A stretch of DNA of 64,000 nucleotides. Source: Burkholderiales bacterium (GTDB taxonomy: Bacteria > Pseudomonadota > Gammaproteobacteria > Burkholderiales > Burkholderiaceae_C). Position numbers and translations under genes: made by a program. Every line of letters begins with the position of its first letter. Positions within the stretch are counted from its first letter, which is position 1. Below the pieces are notes generated by a model. The model was not told the origin of the DNA. It ran no database searches and saw only the letters and a list, made by a program, of their open reading frames with translations. This document shows, piece by piece, positions 24,735 through 34,546 of the stretch. Location of the stretch: NCBI GenBank assembly GCA_016191995.1, contig JACPVA010000133.1:1-64000 (forward strand), written 5' to 3'.

Positions 24735-26051
24735 TCAGCGCCGCAGCCGCGCGGCGCGGCCGATCTCGCGCGCCATGTAGCCGGCAAAGGCCGGCAGCAC
24801 ACCCAGGCCCAGGTCCGCCGCTTCGCCGTCGGCCAGATGCTCGATCTGCCGGTAGTACCAGCCCTGGGCGCCGAGCACGTTGACCATCTTCGCCGGCAAC
24901 CAGGGGCTGGCCGGCGACAGCTGGCCGCGCGCGGCCAGGTGCAGCCGCGCCTCGTGGCTCGGCAGGGTGTCGATCTCGCGCGCGAGCAGGCGGCGCGGCG
25001 CATCGGGGTCGGTGCACAGCGGGCGCGCCAGGCCGATCAGGTCGGTGTCGCCGCCGGCGATGGCGGCCTCCATCCCGGCGCGCGTGCGAAAGCCCCCCGT
25101 GACCATCATCGGCATGCGCGCGACGCGCCGGATCGCCTCGGCGTAGTGCAGGAAGTAGGCCTCGCGCACGCGCGTGCTCGGCCGAACCTCCACGGCGTCC
25201 TCGGCGCGCCCGGCGGCACCGAGCAGGCGCGGCTGCTCGTAGGTGCCGCCCGAGATCTCCAGCAGGTCGATGCCGGCGTCGCCGAGCCTTTCGACGACGC
25301 GCAGGCACTCGTCGTGGCCGAAGCCGCCCTGGCGGAAGTCGTCCGAGTTGAGCTTGACGCCGACCGGGAAATCGGGCCCGACGGCGCCGCGCACCGCGCG
25401 CACCGTCTCCAGCAGCAGCCGCGCGCGGTGCTCCAGCGCGCCGCCCCAGGCGTCGGTGCGCCGGTTCGTCAGCGGCGACAGGAAGCTGCTGATCAGGTAG
25501 CCATGCGCGGCGTGGACCTGCACGCCGCTGAAGCCGCAATCGCGCGCGACCGCCGCGGCGTCGGCGAAGCGGCCGATCAGCGCGACGATCTCGTCCTCGC
25601 GCAGCGCGCGCGGCGTGGCGTAGTTGCCCATCAGCTGCAGCGGCACCGCCGACGGCGCGAGCGGCTCGCGGCAGACGTAGCGCGGGCTCTGCCGGCCGGC
25701 GTGCGAGATCTGCATCCACAGGGGGTTGCCGGCCGCGGTGCCGGCACGTGCCCAGCCGGCCAGCCGCGCGCGCGCCGTGGCGTCGACGCTGGCCGGCCAG
25801 CGGCTGTCGAGCACGACGTTGCCGGGCCGCTCCAGCACGAAGCGGTCGATCTGCACGTTGCCGGTGACGAGCAGCCCGGCGCCCCCTTCGCTCCAGGTCT
25901 GGTACAGGCGCGCCAGGCGGTCGGTGGCACGCAGGTCGGCGTCGGCCAGGCCTTCGGTCATCGCCGCCTTGGCGAGCCGGTTCGGCAGCACGGCGCCGCA
26001 GGGCAGCGCCAGCGGCGCGGCCAGCGGGTCGGCGCTCAGGTCGGCTGCCAT
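24735..26051 (-). CDS. NADH:flavin oxidoreductase (OYE family)
   Basis: A 438-aa FMN TIM-barrel enzyme of the old yellow enzyme class. Signatures include LPNRLAKAAMTEGLAD near the start, VQVHAAHGYLISSFLSPLTNRRTDAWGG (substrate and flavin contacts near residue 190), PVGVKLNSDDF and MVTGGFRT..GLARPLCTDP. The C-terminal ~70 residues beyond the barrel are not a FAD/NAD domain. The start at 26051 was chosen because OYE homology begins right after it; it overlaps the end of the DUF2237 gene by 16 bases. It probably reduces an activated C=C bond; the substrate is unknown. Confidence 0.9.
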   Translation of the reverse strand: MAADLSADPLAAPLALPCGAVLPNRLAKAAMTEGLADADLRATDRLARLYQTWSEGGAGLLVTGNVQIDRFVLERPGNVVLDSRWPASVDATARARLAGWARAGTAAGNPLWMQISHAGRQSPRYVCREPLAPSAVPLQLMGNYATPRALREDEIVALIGRFADAAAVARDCGFSGVQVHAAHGYLISSFLSPLTNRRTDAWGGALEHRARLLLETVRAVRGAVGPDFPVGVKLNSDDFRQGGFGHDECLRVVERLGDAGIDLLEISGGTYEQPRLLGAAGRAEDAVEVRPSTRVREAYFLHYAEAIRRVARMPMMVTGGFRTRAGMEAAIAGGDTDLIGLARPLCTDPDAPRRLLAREIDTLPSHEARLHLAARGQLSPASPWLPAKMVNVLGAQGWYYRQIEHLADGEAADLGLGVLPAFAGYMAREIGRAARLRR

Positions 26052-26413
26052 GCGTGCTGCTGCAACTGCGCCAGCGTCAGGTAGGCCAGCGCACGCTCGT
26101 GCGTGGCCTCCAGCATCACCGGCGGCGCGCAGCCGGCGTCGAAGGCCTGTTTCCAGCGCAGGGCGCAGACGCACCAGCGGTCGCCGGGCGCGAGGCCGCG
26201 GAACCGCAGCTCGGGCCGCGGCGTGATGAGGTCGTTGCCGCGCTCCATCTGGAGGTTCAGGAACTCGACCGTGACCCGGGCGCAGACGACGTGGCTGCCC
26301 AGGTCGTTGCCGTCAGTGTGGCAGCAGCCGTCGCGATGCCAGCCGGTCAGCGGGTCGTAGCTGCAAGGTTGCAGCGGGCCGCCGAGGACGTTGCGCGCCG
26401 TGGCGGGGTTCAT
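26036..26413 (-). CDS. DUF2237 family protein
   Basis: A 125-aa conserved small protein of the DUF2237 family, recognised from NVLGGPLQPCSYDPLTGWHRDGCCHTDGNDLGSHVVCA, TVEFL..GNDL, PGDRWCVCALRW and the C-terminal HERALAYLTLAQLQQHAW. The conserved Cys/His/Asp pattern suggests an enzyme or metal protein, but no activity is established that I know of. Start at 26413 (MNPATARNVLGG). It is coupled to the following flavin oxidoreductase gene by overlap. Confidence 0.88.
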   Translation of the reverse strand: MNPATARNVLGGPLQPCSYDPLTGWHRDGCCHTDGNDLGSHVVCARVTVEFLNLQMERGNDLITPRPELRFRGLAPGDRWCVCALRWKQAFDAGCAPPVMLEATHERALAYLTLAQLQQHAWQPT

Positions 26414-26492
26414 CGGGCTTTCCGCGGGCCGAGGCGCGGCCGATCTTGCGCGCGTGGGTCGGCGCCAGGCTGGCGTCGCCATGCCGACGCGT

Positions 26493-27419
26493 TCATCCGC
26501 GCCCGCCCGCTGCCGCGCCGCCGCCCTTCATCAGCGCCATCGCGGTGCCGATCAGCCCGGCGACCTCGCTCATGTTGCCCGGCACGATCATCGTATTGTT
26601 CTTCTGCGCCAGCTGGCCGTAGGCCTCGACCGCGCGCTCGGCGACCTTGAGCTGCACCGCCTGCTCGCCGCCGGGGGCGCGGATCGCCTCGGCGACCTGG
26701 CGGATCGCCTGCGCGGTGGCCTCGGCGACGGCGACGATCGCGGCGGCCTCGCCCTGGGCCTTGTTGATCTCGGCCTGCTTCTCGCCCTCGGAGCGCGCGA
26801 TGAAGGCCTCGCGCTCGCCGGTGGCGATATTGATCTGCTCCTGGCGCCGGCCCTCGGACGCGGCGATCAGTGCGCGCTTCTCGCGCTCGGCCGTGATCTG
26901 CGCCTGCATCGCGTGCAGGATCGCCGCCGGCGGGGTCAGGTCCTTGATCTCGTAGCGCAGCACCTTGACGCCCCAGGTCAGCGCCGCCTCGTCGAGTGCG
27001 TTGACGACCGAGGCGTTGATCAGGTCGCGCTCCTCGAAGGTCTTGTCCAGCTCCATCTTGCCGATCACGCTGCGCAGCGTGGTCTGCGCCAGCTGGGTGA
27101 TGGCGACGATGTAGTCGCTGCTGCCGTAGCTGGCACGCATCGGGTCGGTGACCTGGAAGTACAGGATGCCGTCGACCTGGAGCTGGGTGTTGTCCTTGGT
27201 GATGCAGACCTGGCTGGGCACGTCCAGCGGCACCTCCTTGAGCGAGTGCTTGTAGGCCACGCGCTCGATGAAGGGGATCAGGAATTTGAGCCCCGGCGTC
27301 AGCGTGCGGTCGTACTTGCCGAGCCGCTCGACGACCCAGGCCTCCTGCTGCGGGACGATCTTGAAGGTGCGGACGACGAAGATGACCGCGATGACGAGCA
27401 GGACGAGGGCGATTTCCAT
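26493..27419 (-). CDS. SPFH/band-7 membrane scaffold protein (QmcA/paraslipin-like)
   Basis: A 308-aa SPFH protein. Its N-terminal membrane helix (MEIALVLLVIAVIFVVRTF) is followed by the band-7 domain (IVPQQEAWVVERLGKYDRTLTPGLKFLIPFIERVAY) and a long Glu/Ala-rich coiled coil near residues 170-250. These proteins oligomerise into membrane microdomain scaffolds and modulate membrane proteases. The NfeD-like partner is encoded just upstream on the same strand, the standard pairing. Confidence 0.93.
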   Translation of the reverse strand: MEIALVLLVIAVIFVVRTFKIVPQQEAWVVERLGKYDRTLTPGLKFLIPFIERVAYKHSLKEVPLDVPSQVCITKDNTQLQVDGILYFQVTDPMRASYGSSDYIVAITQLAQTTLRSVIGKMELDKTFEERDLINASVVNALDEAALTWGVKVLRYEIKDLTPPAAILHAMQAQITAEREKRALIAASEGRRQEQINIATGEREAFIARSEGEKQAEINKAQGEAAAIVAVAEATAQAIRQVAEAIRAPGGEQAVQLKVAERAVEAYGQLAQKNNTMIVPGNMSEVAGLIGTAMALMKGGGAAAGGRG

Positions 27420-27501
27420 GGCTTGCGGGTCCGTGGGGGAGGGGGCTTGGGGGGCCGGGCGGGCCGGTGCGCCGGGCCGGGCGACGGGGCGGGTCCGGGC
27501 G

Positions 27502-27936
27502 TCAGGGCGCTGGGGCGAGGTGCAGCTCGTTGCCCTCGATCGCGACGATGCGGTGCGGCCCGGGCGCCGGCTGGCCGGCGCCGGCGTAGCGCGCCGACCA
27601 CTCGGCGCCGCGGTGCTGCACGCGCGCGGTGCCGCGGTCGTTCCAGGCCGCGACCTGCACGGTGGCGCCGATATCGAGCAGCACGTCGCGGTTGGACTGC
27701 GCCGGCGCCGAGCGCGGCGCGCGCGCGCGCCGCCAGTGCCAGACGGCGGTGGCGCCGCCGCCGACGATCGCGGCGGCGACGATCTCGGCGCTTGCCGAGA
27801 GCCCCGCGTGCGCGGCCAGCGCCCCGGCGACGGCGCCGGTGGCCAGCATCAGCAGGTAGAAGGTGCCAGTGGCCAGCTCGACCGCGACCAGCACGCCGGC
27901 GAGGATCCACCACAGGGTCGGGGCGCTGAAGTCCAT
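27502..27936 (-). CDS. NfeD-like membrane protein
   Basis: 144 aa with two or three membrane helices (TLWWILAGVLVAVELATGTFYLLMLATGAVAGALAAHAG, then a second at ~45-65). A C-terminal OB-fold domain follows (VLLDIGATVQVAAW..RVQHRGAEWSARYAG). This is the short NfeD form without the protease domain. It works with the SPFH protein encoded 82 bases downstream. Start at 27936, where homology begins. Confidence 0.88.
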   Translation of the reverse strand: MDFSAPTLWWILAGVLVAVELATGTFYLLMLATGAVAGALAAHAGLSASAEIVAAAIVGGGATAVWHWRRARAPRSAPAQSNRDVLLDIGATVQVAAWNDRGTARVQHRGAEWSARYAGAGQPAPGPHRIVAIEGNELHLAPAP

Positions 27937-28100
27937 GCGGTCTTTCGGGCTCGGTGCGACGCGCCGCAGTGTAGCGAGCGTCGCCATCGCATGCCGGCGC
28001 CAGTGCGAGCCGGCCGCGCCAGACCTCTACACTGCGCCGTTTGCCGCCGCCCGGGCCTGGCACCGGGCGGCCTTTCCACGCGACCGCGCCGAGGCCGTCC

Positions 28101-30359
28101 ATGCAGCGCTTCCACTTCCCGATCGTCATCATCGACGAGGACTTCCGCAGCGAGAACGCCTCCGGCCTGGGTATCCGGGCGCTGGCGCAGGCGATCGAGG
28201 CCGAGGGCTTCGAGGTCACCGGCACGACGAGCTACGGCGACCTGGCCCAGTTCGCGCAGCAGCAAAGCCGCGCCAGCGCCTTCATTCTGTCGATCGACGA
28301 CGAGGAGATCGGGCCCGAGGGCGCGGACTCGCCGGCGATCGTCGAGCTGCGCCGCTTCATCCAGGAGATCCGGCGCAAGAACGCCGAGATCCCGATCTAC
28401 CTGTACGGCGAGACGCGCACCTCGGAGCACATCCCGAACGACGTGCTGCGCGAGCTGCACGGATTCATCCACATGTTCGAGGACACGCCGGAGTTCGTCG
28501 CCCGCCACATCATCCGCGAGGCCAAGAGCTACCTCGACGGGCTGGCGCCGCCATTCTTCCGCGCGCTGATGGACTATGCGCGCGACGGCTCGTACAGCTG
28601 GCACTGCCCGGGGCACTCGGGCGGGGTGGCGTTCCTGAAGAGCCCGGTCGGGCAGATGTTCCACCAGTTCTTCGGCGAGAACATGCTGCGCGCCGACGTC
28701 TGCAACGCGGTCGAGGAGCTCGGCCAGCTGCTCGACCATACCGGCCCGGTGGCGCTCAGCGAGCGCAACGCGGCGCGCATCTTCAACGCCGACCACTGCT
28801 TCTTCGTCACCAACGGAACCAGCACCAGCAACAAGATGGTCTGGCACCACACGGTGGCGCCGGGCGACGTGGTCGTCGTCGACCGCAACTGCCACAAGAG
28901 CATCCTGCACTCGATCATCATGACCGGCGCGGTGCCGGTCTTCCTGACGCCGACGCGCAACCACTACGGGATCATCGGCCCGATCCCGGAGCGCGAGTTC
29001 TCGCGCGAGGCGATCGAGCGCAAGATCGCCGCCAACCCGCTGCTGGCCGGCGTCGACGCGAAGAAGGTCCGGCCGCGCATCCTGACGCTGACGCAGAGCA
29101 CCTACGACGGCGTGCTCTACAACACCGAGACGATCAAGGCCAAGCTCGACGGCTATGTCGGCACGCTGCACTTCGACGAGGCCTGGCTGCCGCACGCGGC
29201 CTTCCACCCCTTCTACGGCAGCTTCCACGCGATGGGCAAGAAGCGCGCGCGGCCGAAGGAGGCGATGGTCTACGCGACGCAGAGCACGCACAAGCTGCTC
29301 GCCGGGCTGAGCCAGGCCTCGCAGGTGCTGGTGCAGGACTCGCAGACGGTGCGGCTGGACCGCCACCTCTTCAACGAGGCCTACCTGATGCACACCAGCA
29401 CGTCGCCGCAGTACGCGATCATCGCCTCGTGCGACGTCGCCGCGGCGATGATGGAGCCGCCCGGTGGCACCGCACTGGTCGAGGAGAGCCTGAAGGAGGC
29501 GCTGGACTTCCGCCGCGCGATGCGCAAGGTGGCGAAGGACTTCGCCGGCGACTGGTGGTTCGAGCTCTGGGGGCCGGACAAGCTGGCCGAGGAGGGCATC
29601 GGCACGCAGGCCGACTGGGTGCTCGGCGCGCGTGCGAAGTGGCACGGTTTCGGCACGCTCGCAACCGGGTTCAACATGCTGGACCCGATCAAGTGCACGA
29701 TCATCACGCCCGGGCTGGACGTGAGCGGGCGCTTCGCCAAGACCGGCATCCCGGCGTCGATCCTGACCAAGTTTCTCGCCGAGCACGGCGTGGTGGTCGA
29801 GAAGACCGGGATGTACTCGCTGTTCATCATGTTCACGATCGGCATCACCAAGGGCCGCTGGAACACGATGCTGACCGCGCTGCAGCAGTTCAAGGACGAC
29901 TACGACCGCAACCAGCCGATGTGGCGCATCCTGCCCGAGTTCTGCGCCAAGCATCCGGCCTACGAGCGCATGGGACTGCGCGACCTGTGCCAGGCGATCC
30001 ACCAGGCCTACGCGAAGGACGACGTCGCGCGCCTGACGACCGAGATGTACCTGTCGGACCTGCAGCCGGCGATGAAGCCGAGCGACGCCTTCGCGCGCAT
30101 CGCGCACCGCCAGACCGACCGCGTGCCGATCGACGCGCTGGAAGGCCGCATCACGACCTCGCTGCTGACGCCTTACCCGCCGGGGATCCCGCTGCTGGTC
30201 CCGGGCGAGCGCTTCAACCGCCGCATCGTGCGCTACCTGCAGTTCGCGCGCGGGTTCAACGCCGCCTTCCCCGGCTTCTCGACCGACGTCCACGGGCTGG
30301 TCGAGGAGGAGGGCGCGGGCGGTGTACGCGAATATTTCGTCGACTGTGTGAAGGACTGA
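28101..30359 (+). CDS. Orn/Lys/Arg basic amino-acid decarboxylase (fold type I)
   Basis: A 752-aa PLP enzyme of the inducible arginine/lysine/ornithine decarboxylase family, which consumes a proton to make a polyamine or agmatine and so helps acid resistance. An N-terminal response-regulator-like wing domain (residues 1-130), the PLP core with the Schiff-base lysine in STHKLLAGLSQ (about K398), and the C-terminal domain (PYPPGIPLLVPGERF) are all present. Length matches AdiA and CadA. The exact amino acid cannot be decided by eye. It lies two bases before cysQ. Confidence 0.92.
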   Translation: MQRFHFPIVIIDEDFRSENASGLGIRALAQAIEAEGFEVTGTTSYGDLAQFAQQQSRASAFILSIDDEEIGPEGADSPAIVELRRFIQEIRRKNAEIPIYLYGETRTSEHIPNDVLRELHGFIHMFEDTPEFVARHIIREAKSYLDGLAPPFFRALMDYARDGSYSWHCPGHSGGVAFLKSPVGQMFHQFFGENMLRADVCNAVEELGQLLDHTGPVALSERNAARIFNADHCFFVTNGTSTSNKMVWHHTVAPGDVVVVDRNCHKSILHSIIMTGAVPVFLTPTRNHYGIIGPIPEREFSREAIERKIAANPLLAGVDAKKVRPRILTLTQSTYDGVLYNTETIKAKLDGYVGTLHFDEAWLPHAAFHPFYGSFHAMGKKRARPKEAMVYATQSTHKLLAGLSQASQVLVQDSQTVRLDRHLFNEAYLMHTSTSPQYAIIASCDVAAAMMEPPGGTALVEESLKEALDFRRAMRKVAKDFAGDWWFELWGPDKLAEEGIGTQADWVLGARAKWHGFGTLATGFNMLDPIKCTIITPGLDVSGRFAKTGIPASILTKFLAEHGVVVEKTGMYSLFIMFTIGITKGRWNTMLTALQQFKDDYDRNQPMWRILPEFCAKHPAYERMGLRDLCQAIHQAYAKDDVARLTTEMYLSDLQPAMKPSDAFARIAHRQTDRVPIDALEGRITTSLLTPYPPGIPLLVPGERFNRRIVRYLQFARGFNAAFPGFSTDVHGLVEEEGAGGVREYFVDCVKD

Positions 30360-30361
30360 GG

Positions 30362-31123
30362 ATGGAGCTGATCGACATGCAGGCGCTGGCCGCGATCGCG
30401 CGCCGCGCCGGCGACGAGATCATGGCGGTCTACGCGACCGACTTCGGCGTGCGCGGCAAGTCCGATGCCTCGCCGGTGACCGAGGCCGACGAGCGCGCCG
30501 AGGCGCTGATCGTGCCGGCGCTGCAGGCACTCGCGCCCGACGTGCCGGTGGTCGCCGAGGAGGCGGTCGCGGCCGGCCGCGTGCCCGAGGTCGGACGGCG
30601 CTTCTGGCTCGTCGACCCGCTGGACGGCACCAAGGAGTTCATCAGCCGCAACGGCGAGTTCACGGTCAATATCGCGCTCGTCGAGGACGGCGCGCCGCGG
30701 CTGGGCGTCGTGCTGGCGCCCGCCCTCGGGCGGCTGTTCGCCGGCGTCGTCGGCCAGGGCGCCTGGGTCGAGGAGGGTGGGCTGCGGCGCGCGATCGCGG
30801 TGCGCCGCCCACCGGCCGAGGGGCTGACCGTGGTCGCGAGCCGGTCGCACGGCGACGCCGCGGCGCTGGAGGCCTATCTCGCCGGGCGGCGTGTCGCGCG
30901 CCAGGTCAGCGCCGGCTCGTCGCTCAAGCTGTGCCTGGTCGCCGCCGGCGAGGCCGACCTGTACCCGCGGCTGGGCCGGACGATGGAGTGGGATATCGCC
31001 GCCGGGCACGCGGTGCTGGCGGCTGCGGGTGGCTCGGTGAATGATCTCGGGGGCCGGCCGCTGCGTTACGGCAAGCCGGGGTTCGACAACCCGCATTTCG
31101 TGGCCAGCGGCGAAACGGGGTAA
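30362..31123 (+). CDS. cysQ: 3'(2'),5'-bisphosphate nucleotidase
   Basis: A 253-aa inositol-monophosphatase-superfamily enzyme that dephosphorylates 3'-phosphoadenosine 5'-phosphate (PAP), the by-product of sulfate assimilation and of sulfotransferases. Metal-binding motifs are VAEEA, the DPLDGTKEFISRNGEF box (residues ~82-100), and the C-terminal EWDIAAGHAVLAAAGG. It starts two bases after the decarboxylase stop. A PAPS-dependent sulfotransferase gene lies 3.4 kb downstream and would generate its substrate. Confidence 0.93.
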   Translation: MELIDMQALAAIARRAGDEIMAVYATDFGVRGKSDASPVTEADERAEALIVPALQALAPDVPVVAEEAVAAGRVPEVGRRFWLVDPLDGTKEFISRNGEFTVNIALVEDGAPRLGVVLAPALGRLFAGVVGQGAWVEEGGLRRAIAVRRPPAEGLTVVASRSHGDAAALEAYLAGRRVARQVSAGSSLKLCLVAAGEADLYPRLGRTMEWDIAAGHAVLAAAGGSVNDLGGRPLRYGKPGFDNPHFVASGETG

Positions 31124-31237
31124 ATGCGCATTGTTACCGCGACGGGGCCGGTGATCGCCCGCCACGGACCCGATGGCTTCTCGGGCACTCGGTAGCATCG
31201 AAGTCTTTTGAGACCTTTGAAGCGTAGTGTGGACCTT

Positions 31238-33598
31238 ATGGGGATTCGACCGAGCCCACGCTACTTGGTTTCGGCCCTGATCGCCGCGGCGCTGGTGGCT
31301 GCCTGTGGCGGCGGCAGCGGACGCTATGAGGGGACCGACCTGCGGGTTTCCGGCGTCGGGCCGGCGGCGGCCGTGGCCGGCGGGTCCGAAGTCGTTTTCG
31401 AGATGACCGTCACGAATGCTGGCGACGCCGAGGCCACGGAGCTGAGCATCACGAACGAGATCGCGGGGGCGATGACGCTGCTGGAGATCGGCTGCAGCGC
31501 CGAGGCCGGCGCGGTGTGCCCCGACCCGCCGTCGGAATCGATGCAGGTGGCGTCGCTGCGGGCCGGCGGCGTCCTGAGGTTCACGGTCGCGGCGCGGGTC
31601 GACGACGGCGCGCGTGGGACCTTGTCGAACCGCATGTCGGTGCAGTCGTCGACGGCGGAAACCGACGCGACGAACAACAGCGCGCGCGTGACGGCCACCA
31701 CGCAGTCGAGCAACCTGGTCGTCAGCGGCAGTGGCCCGGCAGGCAACGTGGCCGGTGGTGCGGGCCTCGACTTCCTGATGCAGGTCCGCAACGAGGGCCC
31801 GGACCCGGCCACGGGGGTGCGGGTCGTCAACGATGTCGGCTCGGGCGTGATCCTCGCGGGCATTTCGTGCGCTGCCAGCGGCGGCGCCGTCTGCCCGGCG
31901 GAGCCTTCGGCGTCGATGGAGATCGGCGACATGCCCGTCGGCGGCGTGCTCGATTTCGCCGTCACCGGGACGGTCGCCGCCAATCTCAACGGCATCGTGA
32001 CCAACACGATGCAGGCCACCGCCGACGCCGACGGCGAGCGCGCGGACAACAGCTTCACGGCCCAGGCCTCGGTCGTCACGCCGCTGGCCGGCGTGTTCGT
32101 CACCGGCGTCGGCCCGGCCGACGCCCTGGCGGGTGGTGCGACCGCGACCTTCGCGATGTCGGTCGGCAATGCTGGGCCCGATCCCGCCGTCGACCTGACG
32201 ATTCTCGACGACGTCGGCGCGGGCCTGCTGCTGACGGCGGTTCGCTGCAGCGCCGACGCGGGGGCGACCTGCCCCGAAGTGCTCGGGCCGCTGATGGAAG
32301 TGCCGACGCTGCCGGTGGGCGGCACGCTTCTATTCGAGGTCGACGCAGTGGTCGCTGCGGGTGCCACGGGCCTGTTGACGAATACGATGAGTGCCCGTGC
32401 GGCCAACGACCCCACGGCCGGCGACAACAGCGCGACGGCGGTCGTGACGGCACAGACACCGCGCGCGATGCTGTCGCTGAGCGGCAGCGGCCCGGCCGAC
32501 ACCGTCAGCGGCGGCACGCAGACGCGATTCGAGATGACCGTGCTCAACACCGGGCCCGACGCGGCCACCGGCATCGAGGTCCGCCAGAACGTCGGCAGCA
32601 ACCTCAGCTTCATGGGGGCGACCTGCGCTGCGGACGGCGGCGCAGTGTGTCCGGCCAGTGTCGGCGTGATCAGCGCGGTCGACAGCCTGCCGGTCGGGGG
32701 CAGCCTGAGCTTCCAGGTCGAGGCATTCGTTGCCGTCGGAACCAACGGTGCGATCAGCAACACGATGCAGGTCGTCGGGGACAACCTGGCTGGCGGGGCC
32801 GGCAACAGCGTCGTCGCGGTCGGCACGGCGTTCTCCGCGCGCAGCAGCCTCGAACTGGCGGGGACGGCGCCTGCGATGGCGGTACCTTCGGGTGAGGCTG
32901 CGCTGTTCGACGTCACCTTGAGCAACAGTGGCCCGGATCCCGCGGCCGACGTGAGGTTGCTGCACATCGCCAGCGGCAACCTGACCGTGACCGGGGTTCG
33001 CTGCATCGCTGCCAGCGGCGGCGCGGCCTGTCCGGCGACGGTCGGGATCGTGACGGATATCGCCAGCCTGCCGGTCGGCGGTGTCCTCGGCTTCGAGATC
33101 GCGACCACGGTGGCTCCGGCGTCGCAGGGGGCGATCGTCATGACGACGACGGCCAGCGTGGTCGCGGGCGGGATGCGCTCCGAGACCGTGGCCGTGACCG
33201 TGGGCAGCGCCTACGCGGTCGACGTGTCGGTCGCTGCCAGCGGGCCCGAAGGCCCGCTGGCCGGTGGCGACGGGGGTGAGTTCCTGATGGAGGTCCGCAA
33301 CGCCGGCCCGGCCGACGCGCTGGACCTCGTCCTGGTCGATACCCTGAGCGCAGGGCTGCAGGCCAGCGGTCCGATCGTCTGCCAGCAGGCACTCGGCGGG
33401 GCGATCTGCCCGGCGATCGCCGGGACCGAGTTCGCCGTGCCGCTGCTTCCGGTGGGCGCGTCGCTGCGCTTCAGCGTGCCGTTCACGGTGGCCACTGGCA
33501 CGAGCGGGGTGGTCGGCAATACGATGACGGCCACCGTCGCCGGCGAGCTGCGCCCGGCCGACAACAGCGCCACCGCGAGTTTCAGGGCGTCGCCATGA
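31238..33598 (+). CDS. Secreted lipoprotein with six DUF11-type repeats
   Basis: 786 aa with a lipoprotein signal (ALIAAALVAACGGG). The rest is six tandem ~125-aa repeats of the DUF11 immunoglobulin-like type. Each opens with a VSGxGPAxxxAGG-like stretch, then FxMTVxNxGPDxA, a CxAxxGAxCP pair of cysteines, LPVGGxLxF and NTMxxxxxxxDNS. Repeats begin near nucleotides 31339, 31711, 32085, 32467, 32850 and 33222. Such proteins are surface or extracellular scaffolds. The ATG at 31238 is preferred, since a longer frame would need a TTG start. It is the first gene of the right-hand accessory region. Confidence 0.8.
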   Translation: MGIRPSPRYLVSALIAAALVAACGGGSGRYEGTDLRVSGVGPAAAVAGGSEVVFEMTVTNAGDAEATELSITNEIAGAMTLLEIGCSAEAGAVCPDPPSESMQVASLRAGGVLRFTVAARVDDGARGTLSNRMSVQSSTAETDATNNSARVTATTQSSNLVVSGSGPAGNVAGGAGLDFLMQVRNEGPDPATGVRVVNDVGSGVILAGISCAASGGAVCPAEPSASMEIGDMPVGGVLDFAVTGTVAANLNGIVTNTMQATADADGERADNSFTAQASVVTPLAGVFVTGVGPADALAGGATATFAMSVGNAGPDPAVDLTILDDVGAGLLLTAVRCSADAGATCPEVLGPLMEVPTLPVGGTLLFEVDAVVAAGATGLLTNTMSARAANDPTAGDNSATAVVTAQTPRAMLSLSGSGPADTVSGGTQTRFEMTVLNTGPDAATGIEVRQNVGSNLSFMGATCAADGGAVCPASVGVISAVDSLPVGGSLSFQVEAFVAVGTNGAISNTMQVVGDNLAGGAGNSVVAVGTAFSARSSLELAGTAPAMAVPSGEAALFDVTLSNSGPDPAADVRLLHIASGNLTVTGVRCIAASGGAACPATVGIVTDIASLPVGGVLGFEIATTVAPASQGAIVMTTTASVVAGGMRSETVAVTVGSAYAVDVSVAASGPEGPLAGGDGGEFLMEVRNAGPADALDLVLVDTLSAGLQASGPIVCQQALGGAICPAIAGTEFAVPLLPVGASLRFSVPFTVATGTSGVVGNTMTATVAGELRPADNSATASFRASP

Positions 33599-33731
33599 GC
33601 TCGGGTCCGGTCGCGACACGTGCCGGCGCGCTGGCGCTGGTGGGTGGCAAGGTGCGCGGCCCAGGAGGCGATGCGGGCCCGGACGCGGCTGCCGATCGTG
33701 ACGCCCCATCCCGTGCGACGCGGAGCAAGCC

Positions 33732-34544
33732 ATGCAGCTGAACCACATCGTCTTCATCGTGATGGACAGCTGCCGCTACGACAGCTTCGTCGCCGCGCGA
33801 ACGCCGAACATCGACCGCCTGGGTCGTGCCGAGAAGCGCTACTCGTATGCGTCGTGGACCGTGCCGTCGCATCACGCGTTCGTGATGGGGCTGATGCCGC
33901 ATTCGAGCCCCAGGGACGTCTTCGCGTCCGAGGTCTACAAGGACGAGTACGTGCAGTGGCGGGCGCGCACCGGCTCCGACGCGCTGGAGTTCAAGGCGTT
34001 CCTGCCTGACCTGTCGCTTCCGAAGGTGTTGCGCCAGCTCGGCTACCGCGCGGTGGCCAAGGTCTCGATGCCGGTGCTGAACCGGAACACGCTGATCAGC
34101 CGCGACTTCGACGACTACCAGCTGATGAAGTCGCACAACGACTTCGCCCGGATGGTCGACGAGATGGAATTTCCCGACGAGCCGCACTACTACTTCCTGA
34201 ACCTCGGCGAGACGCACTACCCCTACATGCTCGACGGCTCCAAGCTGCCGCGCGTCTCAGGCGTGCACGGGGCGCTGAAGGCGATGGCCGACACCGAGGT
34301 CGCGACCAGCGCGCCGCAGGGCTTCGAGCCGGCGCAGATGGAGATGCTTCGCCAGCAGCAGGTCCGGTGCGTCGAGTATGTGGACGGCCAGATCGGCCGC
34401 CTGATGACGATGACGCCGCCGAACACGCACTTCATCGTGACCGCCGATCATGGCGAGCTCTTCGGCGAGGACGGGTACTTCGGGCATGGCCCGATCATGC
34501 ACGAGAAGTGCTTCGAAGTGCCCTTCGTCGAGGGCAAGCTCTGA
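33732..34544 (+). CDS. Sulfatase/alkaline-phosphatase-superfamily protein
   Basis: A 270-aa metalloenzyme of the alkaline phosphatase superfamily. N-terminal VFIVMDSCRYDSF provides metal ligands, T43 in SWTVPSHHAFVMG is the probable nucleophile (Thr, rather than the formylglycine Cys/Ser of true sulfatases), and TADHGELFGEDGYFGHG (D239, H240) completes the metal site. It is shorter than sulfatases (~450 aa). It lacks a signal peptide, so it acts in the cytoplasm. It opens an operon that continues with a sulfotransferase, two bases after its stop. It may hydrolyse or transfer a phosphate or sulfate ester. Confidence 0.75.
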   Translation: MQLNHIVFIVMDSCRYDSFVAARTPNIDRLGRAEKRYSYASWTVPSHHAFVMGLMPHSSPRDVFASEVYKDEYVQWRARTGSDALEFKAFLPDLSLPKVLRQLGYRAVAKVSMPVLNRNTLISRDFDDYQLMKSHNDFARMVDEMEFPDEPHYYFLNLGETHYPYMLDGSKLPRVSGVHGALKAMADTEVATSAPQGFEPAQMEMLRQQQVRCVEYVDGQIGRLMTMTPPNTHFIVTADHGELFGEDGYFGHGPIMHEKCFEVPFVEGKL

Positions 34545-34546
34545 CG

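Noticed and set aside
31339-33590. CRISPR or DNA-level tandem array in the DUF11 gene
   Set aside because: Repeats are ~375 bp, divergent at the DNA level and in frame; they are protein-domain repeats.
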